Origin: VRUE01 sp963703895
GTDB taxonomy: Bacteria > Actinomycetota > Thermoleophilia > Solirubrobacterales > 70-9
Assembly: GCA_963703895.1 (NCBI GenBank)
Contig: CAVPFX010000002.1
Span: 868,001 to 932,000 of the forward strand
Direction of reading: 5' to 3'
DNA length: 64,000 nt
The notes below the pieces were generated by a model. It saw nothing but the letters and a program-made list of their open reading frames with translations, did not search any database and had not been told where the DNA came from. The position numbers were made by a program, and so were the translations under genes. This document shows positions 8,563 to 19,918 of this stretch, in pieces (the first letter of the stretch is position 1; every line of letters starts with the position of its first letter).

Positions 8563-9294
8563 ATGTCGGGGTCTTTGCGAGCAGCTGTCAACGCTGGGTC
8601 GGCCGGGATGCGCGGCCGGGTGGCGCTTGCCATCTCGCTGGCGGGCCTGCTTGCGCTCCTCGTAGCCTTTGCCGGCAGCGCCGGTGCCGCGCCGGAAGAA
8701 GCCCACACCACCGTGGTGCTCGGCAACACCGCGACGATGCCCGATCCCTCTTGCCCGGAGTCACCCTGCCAGGCGATCGGCAGCGTCACCGGCTTCCAGG
8801 TCAGCACCAGCCAGGGCTCGCTGCCCTTCAAGGTGCGCAAGGACGGCACGATCAAGTCCTGGACGCTGACCCTCTCGCAGCCGACCAGCAGCCAGCGCTC
8901 CTTCTTCAACAGCTTCTTCGGCACCCCGCCCGAGGCGCGTTTGGCGATCCTGCGCCGCGTCGCCGGCACCAACCCGCCGCGCTACGCCCTCCGCGCCCAG
9001 GGCTCGGTCCACGTCCTTAGTCCTTACCTGGGGCAGACGGTCAAATTCGGCGCCTCTCTGCGCGTCAAAGCGGGCGACATAGTCGGCCTCACCGTCCCCA
9101 CCTGGGCCCCCGCTTTCGCCCAAGGCCAGCCCTCCACCAGCGCTTGGAGAGCCAGCCGCGAAGTCGGCAAATGCGTCGACTCCAATGACGTCCGCCAAGG
9201 CGAAGCTCAGGAGAAGGTGGGCTCTCGCGCCGACTACGGCTGCCGTTACGCAACGGCCCGTTTGCTCTACACGGTCACAGTCGTCGAGGACTAG
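8563..9294 (+). CDS. Secreted protein of unknown function
   Basis: 243 residues with a clear signal peptide (VALAISLAGLLALLVAFAGSAGA, residues about 20-42, cleavage after AGA). The rest is a beta-rich domain with paired cysteines at about 62/67 and again near the C-terminus. I do not recognise a characterised family; similar secreted beta-sandwich proteins of unknown role are common in Solirubrobacterales (from memory). The start is ATG 8563, with GAGAGGAG 7-14 bases upstream. It follows the RlpA gene with 76 bases between. No active-site pattern can be seen. Confidence 0.65.
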   Translation: MSGSLRAAVNAGSAGMRGRVALAISLAGLLALLVAFAGSAGAAPEEAHTTVVLGNTATMPDPSCPESPCQAIGSVTGFQVSTSQGSLPFKVRKDGTIKSWTLTLSQPTSSQRSFFNSFFGTPPEARLAILRRVAGTNPPRYALRAQGSVHVLSPYLGQTVKFGASLRVKAGDIVGLTVPTWAPAFAQGQPSTSAWRASREVGKCVDSNDVRQGEAQEKVGSRADYGCRYATARLLYTVTVVED

Positions 9295-9304
9295 CGCTGA
9301 GCGT

Positions 9305-9483
9305 GAGGAGGGGTCGGTCACCCCTCCTCAAAACGCTCGGCAGGAGCCTCGCTTGAGTGTTTTGAGGAGGGGCAACCGACCCCTCCTCTCGGTCCGCGGA
9401 GTTTTGCCGTCCCTGGGAAGGGCCGTCGGGTGCCCTGCCCAAAACACTCAAGAGCGGCCGGAGGCCGCTCGTTTTGGGCAGGG
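9305..9483. repeat. Cluster of three large hairpins between converging genes
   Basis: Hairpin 1: GAGGAGGGGT/ACCCCTCCTC (9305-9314/9320-9329). Hairpin 2: GAGGAGGGG/CCCCTCCTC (9364-9372/9380-9388), a second copy of the same stem. Hairpin 3: CCCTGCCCAAAAC/GTTTTGGGCAGGG (9433-9445/9471-9483) enclosing GAGCGGCC-GGA-GGCCGCTC (9452-9470). In addition TTGAGTGTTTT (9353-9363) is the reverse complement of AAAACACTCAA (9441-9451). It lies between two converging genes and may act as a bidirectional terminator; no long T-run follows. Confidence 0.75.
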
Positions 9484-9495
9484 TGGCCGGCGGCC

Positions 9496-10068
9496 CTACG
9501 CCACGGAGGGAAGGACCCGAGGACCCGACTGGTCTTTCGGAAGCTCGGCCGCGCCGGCGATCAGGCTCTGGAACTCATTGAGCACCAGGTGGGCCACTGC
9601 CTCGAGCAGCTCCTCGTCGGTCCAGCCGATCTCACGCGCCTCCTCATGCAGGTGGAGCGGGGGGTGGCCGTTGGCCTCGAGGGCACCGTGCAGGTACTCG
9701 AGCAGCGCCGCCTCCTTGGGGTCGTTGGAGGAGAAGCTGCGGGCTCGGGAGACCTCGTCAAGGCCGAGGCCGGCGCTCCGTGCCGACTTGGCGTGCTGGG
9801 CGATGCTGTAGGTGTCGTCGCGGTACTCGGCGACCGCTAGGGCGATCCGCTCGCGCGTCGCCCGCGGCAGGACGCCGCCGCGAAGCTCCGAGCGCATCCG
9901 CGTGTAGGCGCGCAGAACAGCTGGCGCGCCTGCCAGCACGCCAACGAACTTGGTTACGGCGCCACCCGTGGCCTGGATCGTTTTGATCAGGGGGGCGCTC
10001 TCATCAGGTGCCGTCAACTCGTCGTGGATCTGGAACCTGCTCACGTCTGTTTTAACTGTCACTTGCAT
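9496..10068 (-). CDS. Carboxymuconolactone decarboxylase/AhpD-like protein
   Basis: 190 residues, all-helical AhpD-like fold. The family core AVAEYRDDTYSIAQHAKSA (about residues 78-96) aligns with the AhpD motif E-x-x-C-x-x-C-x-x-x-H, but the cysteines are replaced: Ser-Ile-Ala-Gln-His keeps only the His. There is no cysteine anywhere in the protein, so peroxidase-type disulfide chemistry is excluded and another role is likely. The N-terminus TVKTDVSRFQIHDELTAPDESAP resembles the actinobacterial subgroup of uncharacterised CMD proteins. It is divergent from glnA across a 267-base intergenic region. Confidence 0.75.
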   Translation of the reverse strand: MQVTVKTDVSRFQIHDELTAPDESAPLIKTIQATGGAVTKFVGVLAGAPAVLRAYTRMRSELRGGVLPRATRERIALAVAEYRDDTYSIAQHAKSARSAGLGLDEVSRARSFSSNDPKEAALLEYLHGALEANGHPPLHLHEEAREIGWTDEELLEAVAHLVLNEFQSLIAGAAELPKDQSGPRVLPSVA

Positions 10069-10142
10069 CCGCCTCCGGCTCCGACGGGGGAATTCCGCTT
10101 TACAGAGCCTTTAATTGGCCTTTACTTTACTTTCAGCCATCT

Positions 10143-10159
10143 ACTTACGTCTCGTAAGT
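10143..10159. promoter_or_regulatory. Palindrome upstream of glnA
   Basis: ACTTACG-TCT-CGTAAGT, perfect 7-bp arms, lies in AT-rich DNA about 190 bases upstream of glnA and 75 bases upstream of the divergent AhpD-like gene. A second short palindrome ACCCG-AATA-CGGGT occupies 10211-10224. These look like operators; the regulator is unknown. They do not match the GlnR consensus I know. Confidence 0.45.
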
Positions 10160-10335
10160 TATACCTGCTTTTCGGCCGTCCCGCAAGCCGCCTCGAAGCA
10201 CCCGCTCTCTACCCGAATACGGGTGCTTCTACCCAACCGGTTCACTGCCTGGCGACGCGCGCCGGTTTGCGACGGAGCTTTGGCCTATCGTTGCGCGCTC
10301 GAAGCGGACAAGCGCGAGACCAGGAGGCCCCGAAC

Positions 10336-11692
10336 ATGGCAGATCAACCGAAGAGTGCCGCTGACGTCGCCCAGCTGGTCAAGGACGCCGACGTCCGCTT
10401 CGTCCGGCTCTGGTTCACCGATGTGCTCGGCCAGCTGAAGAGCTTCTCGATCAACGCCGCCGAGCTCGAGGACGCCTTCGAGGGCGGCATGGGCTTCGAC
10501 GGCTCCTCGATCACCGGCTTCAACCCGATCGAGGAGTCCGACATGATCGCCATGCCCGACCCCTCGACCTTCGCCCTGATCCCCTGGCGCCCGGAGGGCG
10601 AGAACGCGGCGGCGCGGATGTTCTGCGACATCCAGGTCCCGGGCGGCGAACCCTACGAGGGCGATCCGCGCTGGATCATGCGGCGGGCGCTCGATCGGGC
10701 CGAGGAGCATGGGCTTCGACGCCTTCAACATCGGCCCCGAGCTCGAGTACTTCTACTTCCGCTCGGCCAAACCCGAGGGCGGGCATGCCCGAGGTGCTCG
10801 ACGAGGGCGGTTACTTCGACCTGACCACGCTCGACGCCGGCTCCGACGTGCGCCGCGAGACCGTGCTCGCCCTGGAGCAGCTGGGCATCCACGTCGAGTA
10901 CACCCACCACGAGGTCGGCCCCTCCCAGCACGAGGTCGACATGCGCTACAAGGACGCGCTCGCGATGGCCGACGACTGCATGACCTACCGGATCACGGTC
11001 AAGGAGTACGCGATGAAGTACGGCTGGTATGCGACCTTCATGCCGAAGCCGCTGCTACGGCGAGAACGGCTCGGGCATGCACGTCCACCAGTCGCTGTCG
11101 AAGGACGGCAAGAACGCCTTCTTCGATGCCGACGACCAGTACTTCCTCTCGGCCACGGCGAAGGCGTTCATCGCCGGCCAGCTCAAGCACGCGCGCGAGA
11201 TCTCCCCGCTCTTCGCCCAGTGGGTCAACTCCTACAAGCGGCTCGTGCCCGGCTACGAGGCGCCGGTCTACCTGGCCTGGTCGCGCCGCAACCGCTCGGC
11301 GCTGATCCGGGTGCCGCTCTACCACCCCGGCAAGGAGCAGGCGACCCGGGCCGAGCTGCGCTGCCCCGACCCCGCCTGCAACCCCTACCTCTGCTTCGCC
11401 GGCATGCTGCACGCCGGGCCTCGAGGGGATCGAGAAGGGCTACGAGCTGCCCGAGCCGATGGAGCAGAACCTCTACCACCTGACGCCGGAGGAGCGCCAG
11501 CGGCGCGGCATCGAGCAGCTGCCCGAGACGCTCGGCGAGGCGATCGAGCTCGCCGCCGAGTCGGAGCTGGTCCTGCGGACGCTCGGCGAGCACACCTTCA
11601 ACCGCTTCGTCGAGATCAAGCGGCAGGAGTGGGAGGACTACCGCGTGCAGGTCACGCCGTTCGAGATCGAGCAGTTCCTGCCGATTCTCTGA
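10336..11692 (+). CDS. glnA: Glutamine synthetase type I (four frameshifts)
   Basis: About 450 residues in total. ATP-dependent ligation of ammonia to glutamate. Family blocks read in order through changing frames: VRLWFTDVLGQLKSF, FDGSSITGF, GPELEYFYF (catalytic Glu), EVGPSQHEVDMRY, GENGSGMHVHQSL, PVYLAWSRRNRSALIRVP, and the C-terminal NRFVEIKRQEWEDYR. The frame moves +1 at about 10711 (GGG for GG), 10780 (GGG for GG), 11056 and 11419 (GGG for GG); correcting each one-base insertion gives a continuous protein. Four insertions in an essential enzyme argue for assembly error. The start is ATG 10336 with AGGAGG 8-13 bases upstream. Tyr397-type adenylylation cannot be judged. Confidence 0.93.
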
Positions 11693-11723
11693 GGCGGTCG
11701 TGAGGGGCCCCGACCGAGCCGTC

Positions 11724-13747
<2,024 letters not shown>

Positions 13748-13918
13748 CGGGCTCTCACATTACTCGGCGTCGTTCTTGGCCCCAGGGCTCTTTAGGCCGG
13801 TGATGGACGTTTTACGGTCGACAATTGGCAATACCGAGTAGATGAAATTCGTACGCAATCTTGGTGCAGTGCGTGAGCCCCGATCCGAACCGCCGCGGAA
13901 AGTTCTAACTTCAGTGAG

Positions 13919-15323
13919 TTGAACCGCGAAGATCCTCCAATCCAAGGTGATCCGGCGATTGAGTCGGTGCTCGCCAAGCTCGACCCGAGGACCGCAAGGT
14001 CATCGACGAGGCGCTTGCGCAGGGCCGAGAAAACCGAGGCCGAGCTGCGCTACATCGCCGATCACGACTCGCTGACCGGCCTGCTCGACCGCCGCCGCTT
14101 CCGCGCCGAGCTCGACACCTACGTCTCCTTCACCGCCCGTTACGGGGGTCAGGGCGCGGTGATGATCATCGACATCGATGGCCTCAAGGCGATCAACGAC
14201 TGCCTCGGCCATCACGCCGGCGACAACCTGATCCGCCACGTCGCCGCGATCATGCGCGAGCGGGTGCGCACCACCGACATCGTCGCCCGCCTCTCCGGCG
14301 ACGAGTTCGCGGTGCTGATGCCGCAGTCCGACACCGCGGGCGCGCTCCAGCTGGGCGAGGACCTGCGCGCCCAGGTCGCCGAGAGCGCCGCCGCCGGGCT
14401 GGACATGGAGCAGGCGACGATCAGCGTCGGCATCACGATGTTCGGCGGCGAGACGTGGGATCGGCGCCGAGGCGGTCCTGGTTGCCGCCGACCAGGCGAT
14501 GTACCGGGCCAAGGAGGAGGGTCGCAACCAGATCGCCCTCTTCCAGGACCCGACCGAGCCGCAGCGCCAGCAGCTGCGCCGGCAGACGACCAGCGCGCGG
14601 ATCCGCGATGCGCTCACCCAGGACCGGCTCAGCCTGCACACCCAGCCGATCCGCTGGCTCGCCTCGGGTGGGATCGAGCGCTACGAGCTGCTGCTGCGGA
14701 TGACCGGCGAGAACGGCGAGCTGCTGCCGGCCGCCTCCTTCATCGAGGCGGCGGAGCGCTCCGGGATGGTTCAGGAGCTCGACCGCTGGGTCGTCGCCCA
14801 GGCGCTCGAGCTGCTCGCCCGGCGCGAGCGCGACGGCGATCCGGTCTCGCTGCACGTCAACCTCTCCGGCGCCTCGGTCGCCGACCTCTCGGTGCTCGAA
14901 TTCATCGAGCGCAGCCTCGACGAAGGCGGCGCCGACCCGGCGCGCTGCACCTTCGAGATCACCGAGACCGCGCCGGTCCACGACTACGAAGCGGCCGGCG
15001 GCTTCGCCGATCGCATCACCGAGTTCGGCTGCCAGGTCGCGATCGACGACTACGGCGCCGGCTTCGGGCCCTTCCACTACCTGAAGAGCATCCCCTTCGA
15101 CCTGATCAAGATCGACGGTTCCTTCATCCGCGACATGCCCAACAGCGACGCCGACCAGCTCACCGTCCAGGCGATCGTCCAGATCGCCCGCGGCCTCGGC
15201 AAGACGACGATCGCCGAGTACGTCCAGGACGACATCACGGCGCAGATGCTGCGCGAATACGGCGTCGACATGGCCCAGGGCTACCACCTGGGTCGCCCGG
15301 TCGACGTCGCCGAGGCGCTCTAG
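13919..15323 (+). CDS. GGDEF-EAL bifunctional c-di-GMP protein (one frameshift)
   Basis: About 468 residues, no membrane segment or sensor domain. The GGDEF domain (about 40-200) has LTGLLDRRRF, DIDGLKAINDCLGHHAGD and the active-site motif RLSGDEF, a variant of GGDEF. The EAL domain (about 215-465) has YELLLRM in place of EAL but keeps N in VNLSG, E in EITET, DDYGAG, KIDGSFI, AEY and QGYHLGRP, so phosphodiesterase activity is plausible. The frame breaks at about 14460 (TGGG for TGG), exactly between the domains; with one G removed WIGAEAVLVAADQAMYRAKEEG joins them. The start is TTG 13919, the only start after the upstream stop, so the N-terminus is uncertain. Confidence 0.9.
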
Positions 15324-15358
15324 CGCCGCTGGGGCGCTGGCGCGGTCGCGAGGCTTCG

Positions 15359-15874
15359 CTAGCGGCGCTGGCGGATCGCGTCGGCGAAGTGGGTCTTCAG
15401 GTTGAGCGCGGCGGTCATCGCCCGCTCGGGCCGCCGAGCGGCGGGGGGCAGGGCGCCGAGCTGACGCGCCAGTTCGCGTTCCGTTCATGTAGGCGTCGTT
15501 GCGCTGGATCGGCCATCACGGATGGTCAGCACGTCACAGCCCTGGACTTCGACGCGGGCGCCGTTGGGGTCGAGCCCTTCGAAACTTGCCGAGCCATTGA
15601 AGGTGCCGGTGGCGCGCCAGCGCACCGCTGCCTTTCTCGCCTCGCGGCACCACCTCGATGATCTCCAGCTGGAAGTCGGGGAAGGCGTGGAAGAGGTTGC
15701 CGAACCAGGCTCGGTAGGAGTCCGGCACCTCCAGCTCAACCAGGCCGTAGATCTCGCCTGTCCCACCTGGCTCGTAGAAGGCCGTCATCGCGTCGAGGTC
15801 GCGCCTGCCGACAGCCTCGAAGTAGGCACGGCCGACGGTCGCGGCGTCGGTTGGCTGGCGCGGTTGATGGCCAT
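15359..15874 (-). CDS. SnoaL-like (NTF2-fold) protein (frameshifted)
   Basis: The restored reading gives about 170 residues: TVGRAYFEAVGRRDLDAMTA, FYEPGG, YRAWFGNLFHAFPDFQLEIIEVV, then in the next frame AAVRWRATGTFNGSASFEGLDP and VQGCDVLTIRDGR, and a tail NLKTHFADAIRQRR ending at TAG complement 15359-15361. This is the SnoaL/polyketide-cyclase-like ester cyclase pattern, a cone-shaped NTF2 fold; function in non-polyketide contexts is unknown. The frame changes within the first ~12 codons, near 15640 and again near 15500. Its ATG (15874) lies 11 bases downstream of the acyl-CoA synthetase stop, so the two are probably one operon. Confidence 0.7.
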
Positions 15875-15884
15875 CAGCTCCAGC

Positions 15885-17329
15885 CTACCCTCCTCGCAGC
15901 TGCGCCCGCTTGATCTTGCCGCTGCTCGTCTTCGGCAGCTCCGGCGGCGAACTCGACGATGCGGGGGAACTTGTAGGGGGCGGTCTCGAGCTTGCAGTGC
16001 TCCTGCAGCTCGCGGGCGAGCTCCTCGCTGGGCTCGCGGTCGCGCGGGACGACGATCGCCCGCACGACGGCGCCGCGCTCCGGGTCCGGGGCGGCGACCG
16101 CGGCGGCTTCGGCAACGGCGGGGTGGCGAGAGCAGCGCCGACTCGACCTCGAAGGGGCCGATCCGGTAGCCGGAGGAGAGGATGATGTCGTCGTCGCGGC
16201 CCTCGAAGTAGAGGTAGCCGTCCTCGTCTTCGCGGACCAGGTCGCCGGTCGGCCACCACTCGCCCTCGAAGCGCTCGCCGTCGAGGTAGCGCGAGAAGAA
16301 GGTGGGGGAGGAGGCGGCGCGCAGCTGCAGTTCGCCGTCGACGATCCGCGGTCTCGACGCCCGGCAGCGGCTTGCCCATCGAGCCCTGGCGGACCGGCAC
16401 GCCGACGTGGTTGCCGCTGATGTGGCCGGTCTCGGTCTGGCCGTAGCCGTCGGCGGCCTCCAGCCCGAGTCGCAGCGCGGAAGGCGGCGATCGTCTCGGC
16501 CTCGAGCGGCTCTCCGGCAGAGACCATGCGGCGCAGCTTGGGCAGGGGGCGCAGGGCGGTGCGCTTGGCCAGCATCCGGTACTCGGTCGGCGCCTGGCAG
16601 AGGACGTTGACGCCGAGCGCCTCGACGAAGTCGAGCCGCTCGGCGGGGTCGAAGCGGCCGTCGTGGATCACCGCCGCCGCGCCGGTCAGCCAGGGAGCGA
16701 GGAAGACGTTGCGGGCCGACTTCGACCAGCCGGTCGCGGTGGTGCACCAGGCCAGCTCGCCCTTGCGCGCGCCGAACCAGTGCTCCGCCTGGTCCCTGCT
16801 GGCCGAGCAGGTAGCGGTAGGCGTGGACGACGCCGCGCGGCTCGCCGGTCGTGCCCGAGGTGAAGACGATCAGCGCCGGGTCCTCGGCGTCCATTGCTTC
16901 GACCGGCGCCGGCGTCTCCTGCGGCCGGTCCTCATCGAGCGTCGCTGCGACCTCGGCCATCGTCATCGTCCCACGCCGTCCGGCAGCTCGGCCAGCAGCG
17001 CGTCCTCGCCAACGCAGAGCTTCGGATCAGCAGCGGCCACCCGCAGCGCCAGATCCTGCCGCCGCAACTGCGTGCTGCAGGGCAGCGCCACCGCCCCCAT
17101 CCGCCAGCAGGCAAGCAGCGAGAGCACCCACTCGATCCGGTTGCCGACCAGCGTCATCACCACGTCGCCGCGCTTGACCCCCCGCGCCGCAAACGCCCCC
17201 GAGAGCCCGGCCGAGCAGGCAATCAGTTCGCCGAAGTGCCAATCCCGCCGATTCCCTTCGCCATCAATGGCAACGATCCCCAGCCGCGAGGCCGGGAGAT
17301 CGTTCCATCACGTCCTCAACGAAGTTCAC
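15885..17329 (-). CDS. AMP-dependent acyl-CoA synthetase, medium-chain type (frameshifted)
   Basis: About 480 residues. Activates a carboxylic acid to acyl-AMP and then acyl-CoA. Motifs seen across frames: GDVVMTLVGNRIEWVLSLLA, adenylation P-loop LIVFTSGTTGEPRGVVH, TTATGWSKSARNVFLAPW, A5-like region YGQTE-equivalent in the broken part, TGDLVREDEDGYLYFEGRDDDII, and a C-terminal KTSSGKIKRAQLR with the catalytic Lys. The TATGWSKSARN block resembles the ACSM branch. Frames change about six times (for example near 17300, 16965, 16795, 16480, 16350, 16120). Start: GTG at complement 17329. Its promoter region contains the palindrome at 17395, whose minus-strand TATAAT points toward this gene. Confidence 0.85.
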
Positions 17330-17394
17330 GGGCAGGGAAATTCATTGCGGGCACGCACTTATATGGGAAGACGAGCGGAAGCGCCGTAAGCTGC

Positions 17395-17418
17395 GTATAA
17401 TACTCTTTAGTATTATAC
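17395..17418. promoter_or_regulatory. Palindromic operator, copy 1
   Basis: GTATAATAC-TCTTTA-GTATTATAC: perfect 9-bp arms, 6-bp spacer. Each arm contains a TATAAT-like box, one facing the acyl-CoA synthetase gene and one facing the ATPase gene. It is 66 bases from the synthetase start and 81 bases from the ATPase start. Confidence 0.75.
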
Positions 17419-17479
17419 TTAAAAGTATAGGAATTTCCAGTCGGTGACATCAGCTCAGCTTCTCCACATACCTAAACCG

Positions 17480-17503
17480 GTATAATACTTTCTGGTATAT
17501 GGA
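17480..17503 (+). promoter_or_regulatory. Palindromic operator, copy 2, with -10 box over the ATPase start
   Basis: GTATAATAC-TTTCTG-GTATATGGA repeats the first arm of copy 1 exactly with the same 6-bp spacer; the second arm is degenerate and contains the ATG (17499). TATAAT at 17481-17486 is a good -10 box, so the transcript should begin at about 17493 with a leader of six bases or fewer, and a repressor on the site would block the start region. There is no Shine-Dalgarno sequence. Confidence 0.65.
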
Positions 17504-18664
17504 TTTCGATACCCCGACGAATCCGTTCAGCTTCGGTGCGCTCGCTCTCGACGAGTCGTTTGCCGATCGTGAAAACGAGGTCGATGAGCTGGCAAGCGAC
17601 ATTCGCAACGGTCAGGACGTGGTCGTCTTCGCGCCACGCCGCTGCGGCAAGTCATCGCTGATTTGGCGCGTCGCGCGGGTGCTTGGCCGCAACGGGTCCT
17701 GCTCGCGCAGGTCGACCTGATGACGACGCCGACGAAAGAGGGGTTGGCCGCGGCGCTGGCGAAATCGATCTACGAGCAGATTGCGACGCCACTGGAGCGA
17801 GCGCGGGAGAAGGCGCTGGCGCCCTTTCGCAGCCTGCAGGTTCAGCCGATAATCAACGTCAATCCGAGAGGGCTCGTATTCCTTCAGCTTCGGGGTTGCG
17901 CAAAGGCCGCGCGGACATCGACGCAACCTTGGAGAGGCTGCTCGAGCTGCCCGCCGAGCTCGGTGGCGCGCGGAGCAGGCGAACCGCGCTGGTCATGGAC
18001 GAGTTCCAGGAGATCGTCGAGATCGATCCCGGCCTACCCAAGCTCCTGCGCTCGGCGTTCCAGAAACAGCCCGAGGTGGCCCACGTCTACCTGGGGAGCA
18101 AGCAGCACGTGATGGAGCGAATATTCAACGACGCCAACGAGCCCTTTTGGCGCAGCGCCAAGTCGATCGAGCTGGGGATGATTCCCGCCGAGCCCTTCGC
18201 CGGTTTCATCCTCGACCGGTTCCGCGCGACCGACAGGGCTGTCGCACCCGAGGTCGTCGATGATCTGCTCGGCCGCACCGGCGGCCACCCCTACGCAACG
18301 CAGGAGCTCTGCTACTTCCTCTGGGGGCGGACCGCCGCAGGCGAGACGGCGTCAAGCGAACAACTCGGAGGGGCGCTGGCCGCGGTGCTCCATTCCGAGC
18401 ACGCGCATTTCAGCCTTCTTTGGGACAGCGCCGCCGCGGTTCAAAAGCAACTCCTGGTCGCGCTCGCACGCGAGGCAGGCCGACCCTTCACGGCCGAATA
18501 CCGCGACCGCCACGACTTGCCCGCCACCACCAACGTTCAAAAGGCGCTGCGAGCGCTGGTCAAACGCGAAGTGGTGGCGGGTGAAGACGGGCGCCTACCG
18601 AATCGTCGAGCCCTTTCTCGCCGAGTGGGTGCAGGCGACCGTCGGCGCGGGCGCGGATCGATGA
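17499..18664 (+). CDS. AAA ATPase of the archaeal-ATPase type with C-terminal winged helix (frameshifted)
   Basis: About 388 residues after repair. Walker A is VVFAPRRCGKSS (about residues 45-56) and Walker B ALVMDEFQEIV. A sensor-like VYLGSKQHVMERIF leads to the family signature PFAGFILDRF and TGGHPYATQELCYFLW. A C-terminal winged-helix-like region (QKQLLVALAREAGRPFT to AYRIVEPFLAEWV) closes the protein. It is a STAND-related P-loop family common in archaea and scattered in bacteria, often associated with mobile or defence functions; the partner is unknown. Frame changes fall at about 17690, 17890 and 18590. It is leaderless or nearly so, and preceded by two copies of a palindromic operator, suggesting tight or self control. 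It converges on the acyl-CoA dehydrogenase gene with nine bases between. Confidence 0.75.
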
Positions 18665-18672
18665 GATTCGGC

Positions 18673-19889
18673 TCAGCGCAGGTCGGCGGAGCTCTTCCCG
18701 AGCAGCTGGCGGGCCACGATCAGCAGCTGGATCTGCTGGGTCCCCTCGAAGATGTCGAGGATCTTCGCGTCCCGGGCCCACTTCTCGAGCAGCTCGTTCT
18801 CGCCGTAGCCAACGTGCCGCAGAGCTCGACGCAGCCGAGCGCGACATCGACGCAGGTGCGCCCCGCCTTCGCCTTCGCCATCGAGGCCTGCAGCGAGTTG
18901 GGCTTGCCGTTGTCGGCCATCCAGGCCGCCTGCAGGGTGAGCAGGTGCGCCGCCTCGTAGTCGGACTCCATTTCGAGGTAGCGGGCCGCCGCCGCGGACT
19001 GGCCCAGCGCCGGGGTGTCGTAGTCGATCTCGACCCCGGCCTCCTCGAGCCGCTTGCGCGTCTCCTCCAGCGAGGCGCGGGCGACGCCGACCGCCATCGC
19101 CGCGACCAGCGGCCGCGTGTTGTCGAACGTCTGCATCGCGCCGCCGAAGCCCTGCTTGGTCGCTCGATCTCCGGAGTCGCCCAGCAGCGCCTCCTTCGGC
19201 ACCCGGCAGTCCTGCAGGGTGAAGTTGGCGGTGTCCGAGGCACGGATGCCGAGCTTGTGCTCGAGCCGGTCCAGCTTCAGGCCCGGGTTGTCGCGCTCGA
19301 CGATGAACGACTTGATCGCCGCCCGTCCGACTTTGCGGTCGAGCGAGGCCCAGACCACGATCAGGTCGGCGCGGTCGCCCGAGGTGACGAAGATCTTCTC
19401 GCCGTTGAGCACGTACTCGTCGCCGTCGAGGTCGGCCGTGGTGCGGATCGCGGCCGAGTCCGAGCCCGCCTCGGGCTCGGTGATCGCCATCGCCGCCCAT
19501 TTGCCGCCGTAGTGCTCAGCTGCTCGTCGCTCGCCACCGAGGCGATCGCCGAGTTGCCGAGCCCCTGGCGGGGCATCGAGAGCAGCAGGCCGACGTCGCC
19601 CCAGCAGAGCTCGATGATGCCGAGCACGGTGGAGAGGTTGGAGCCGTTGCGGTTGCCGGTGTCGCCGTCGCCGTTTGACTCGCGGCGCACGCCGGCCGCA
19701 CCGGCGCCGCCGATGTCGGAGCCCTCGTTCATGCCGTCGATCAGCGAGGCGAGCATGTCGAGCTCCTTGGGATAGGAGTGCTCGGCCTCGTCGTACTTGC
19801 GCGAGATCGGCCGGAAGACCTCCGGTCGCGACCTGGTTCGCCTGGCTGGCGAGCGGCTTGAACTTCTTGGGTATCTCGAGATTGATCAT
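18673..19889 (-). CDS. Acyl-CoA dehydrogenase (frameshifted)
   Basis: About 405 residues. FAD-dependent alpha,beta-dehydrogenation of acyl-CoA. Blocks: MINLEIPKKFKPLASQANQV, IIELCWGDVGLLLSMP, AITEPEAGSDSAAIRTTADL (FAD/substrate motif), IFVTSGDRADLIVVWA, FGGAMQTFDNTRPLVAAMAVG, and the C-terminal YGENELLEKWARDAKILDIFEGTQQIQ (the EGT(Q) FAD-binding signature). Frames change near 19830, 19520 and 18820. It is the last gene of the lipid operon, 29 bases after the second dehydrogenase stop, and may pair with it. Confidence 0.9.
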
Positions 19890-19918
19890 GGGTTCCTTTC
19901 AGCTCTCAGCGCTTGGCG

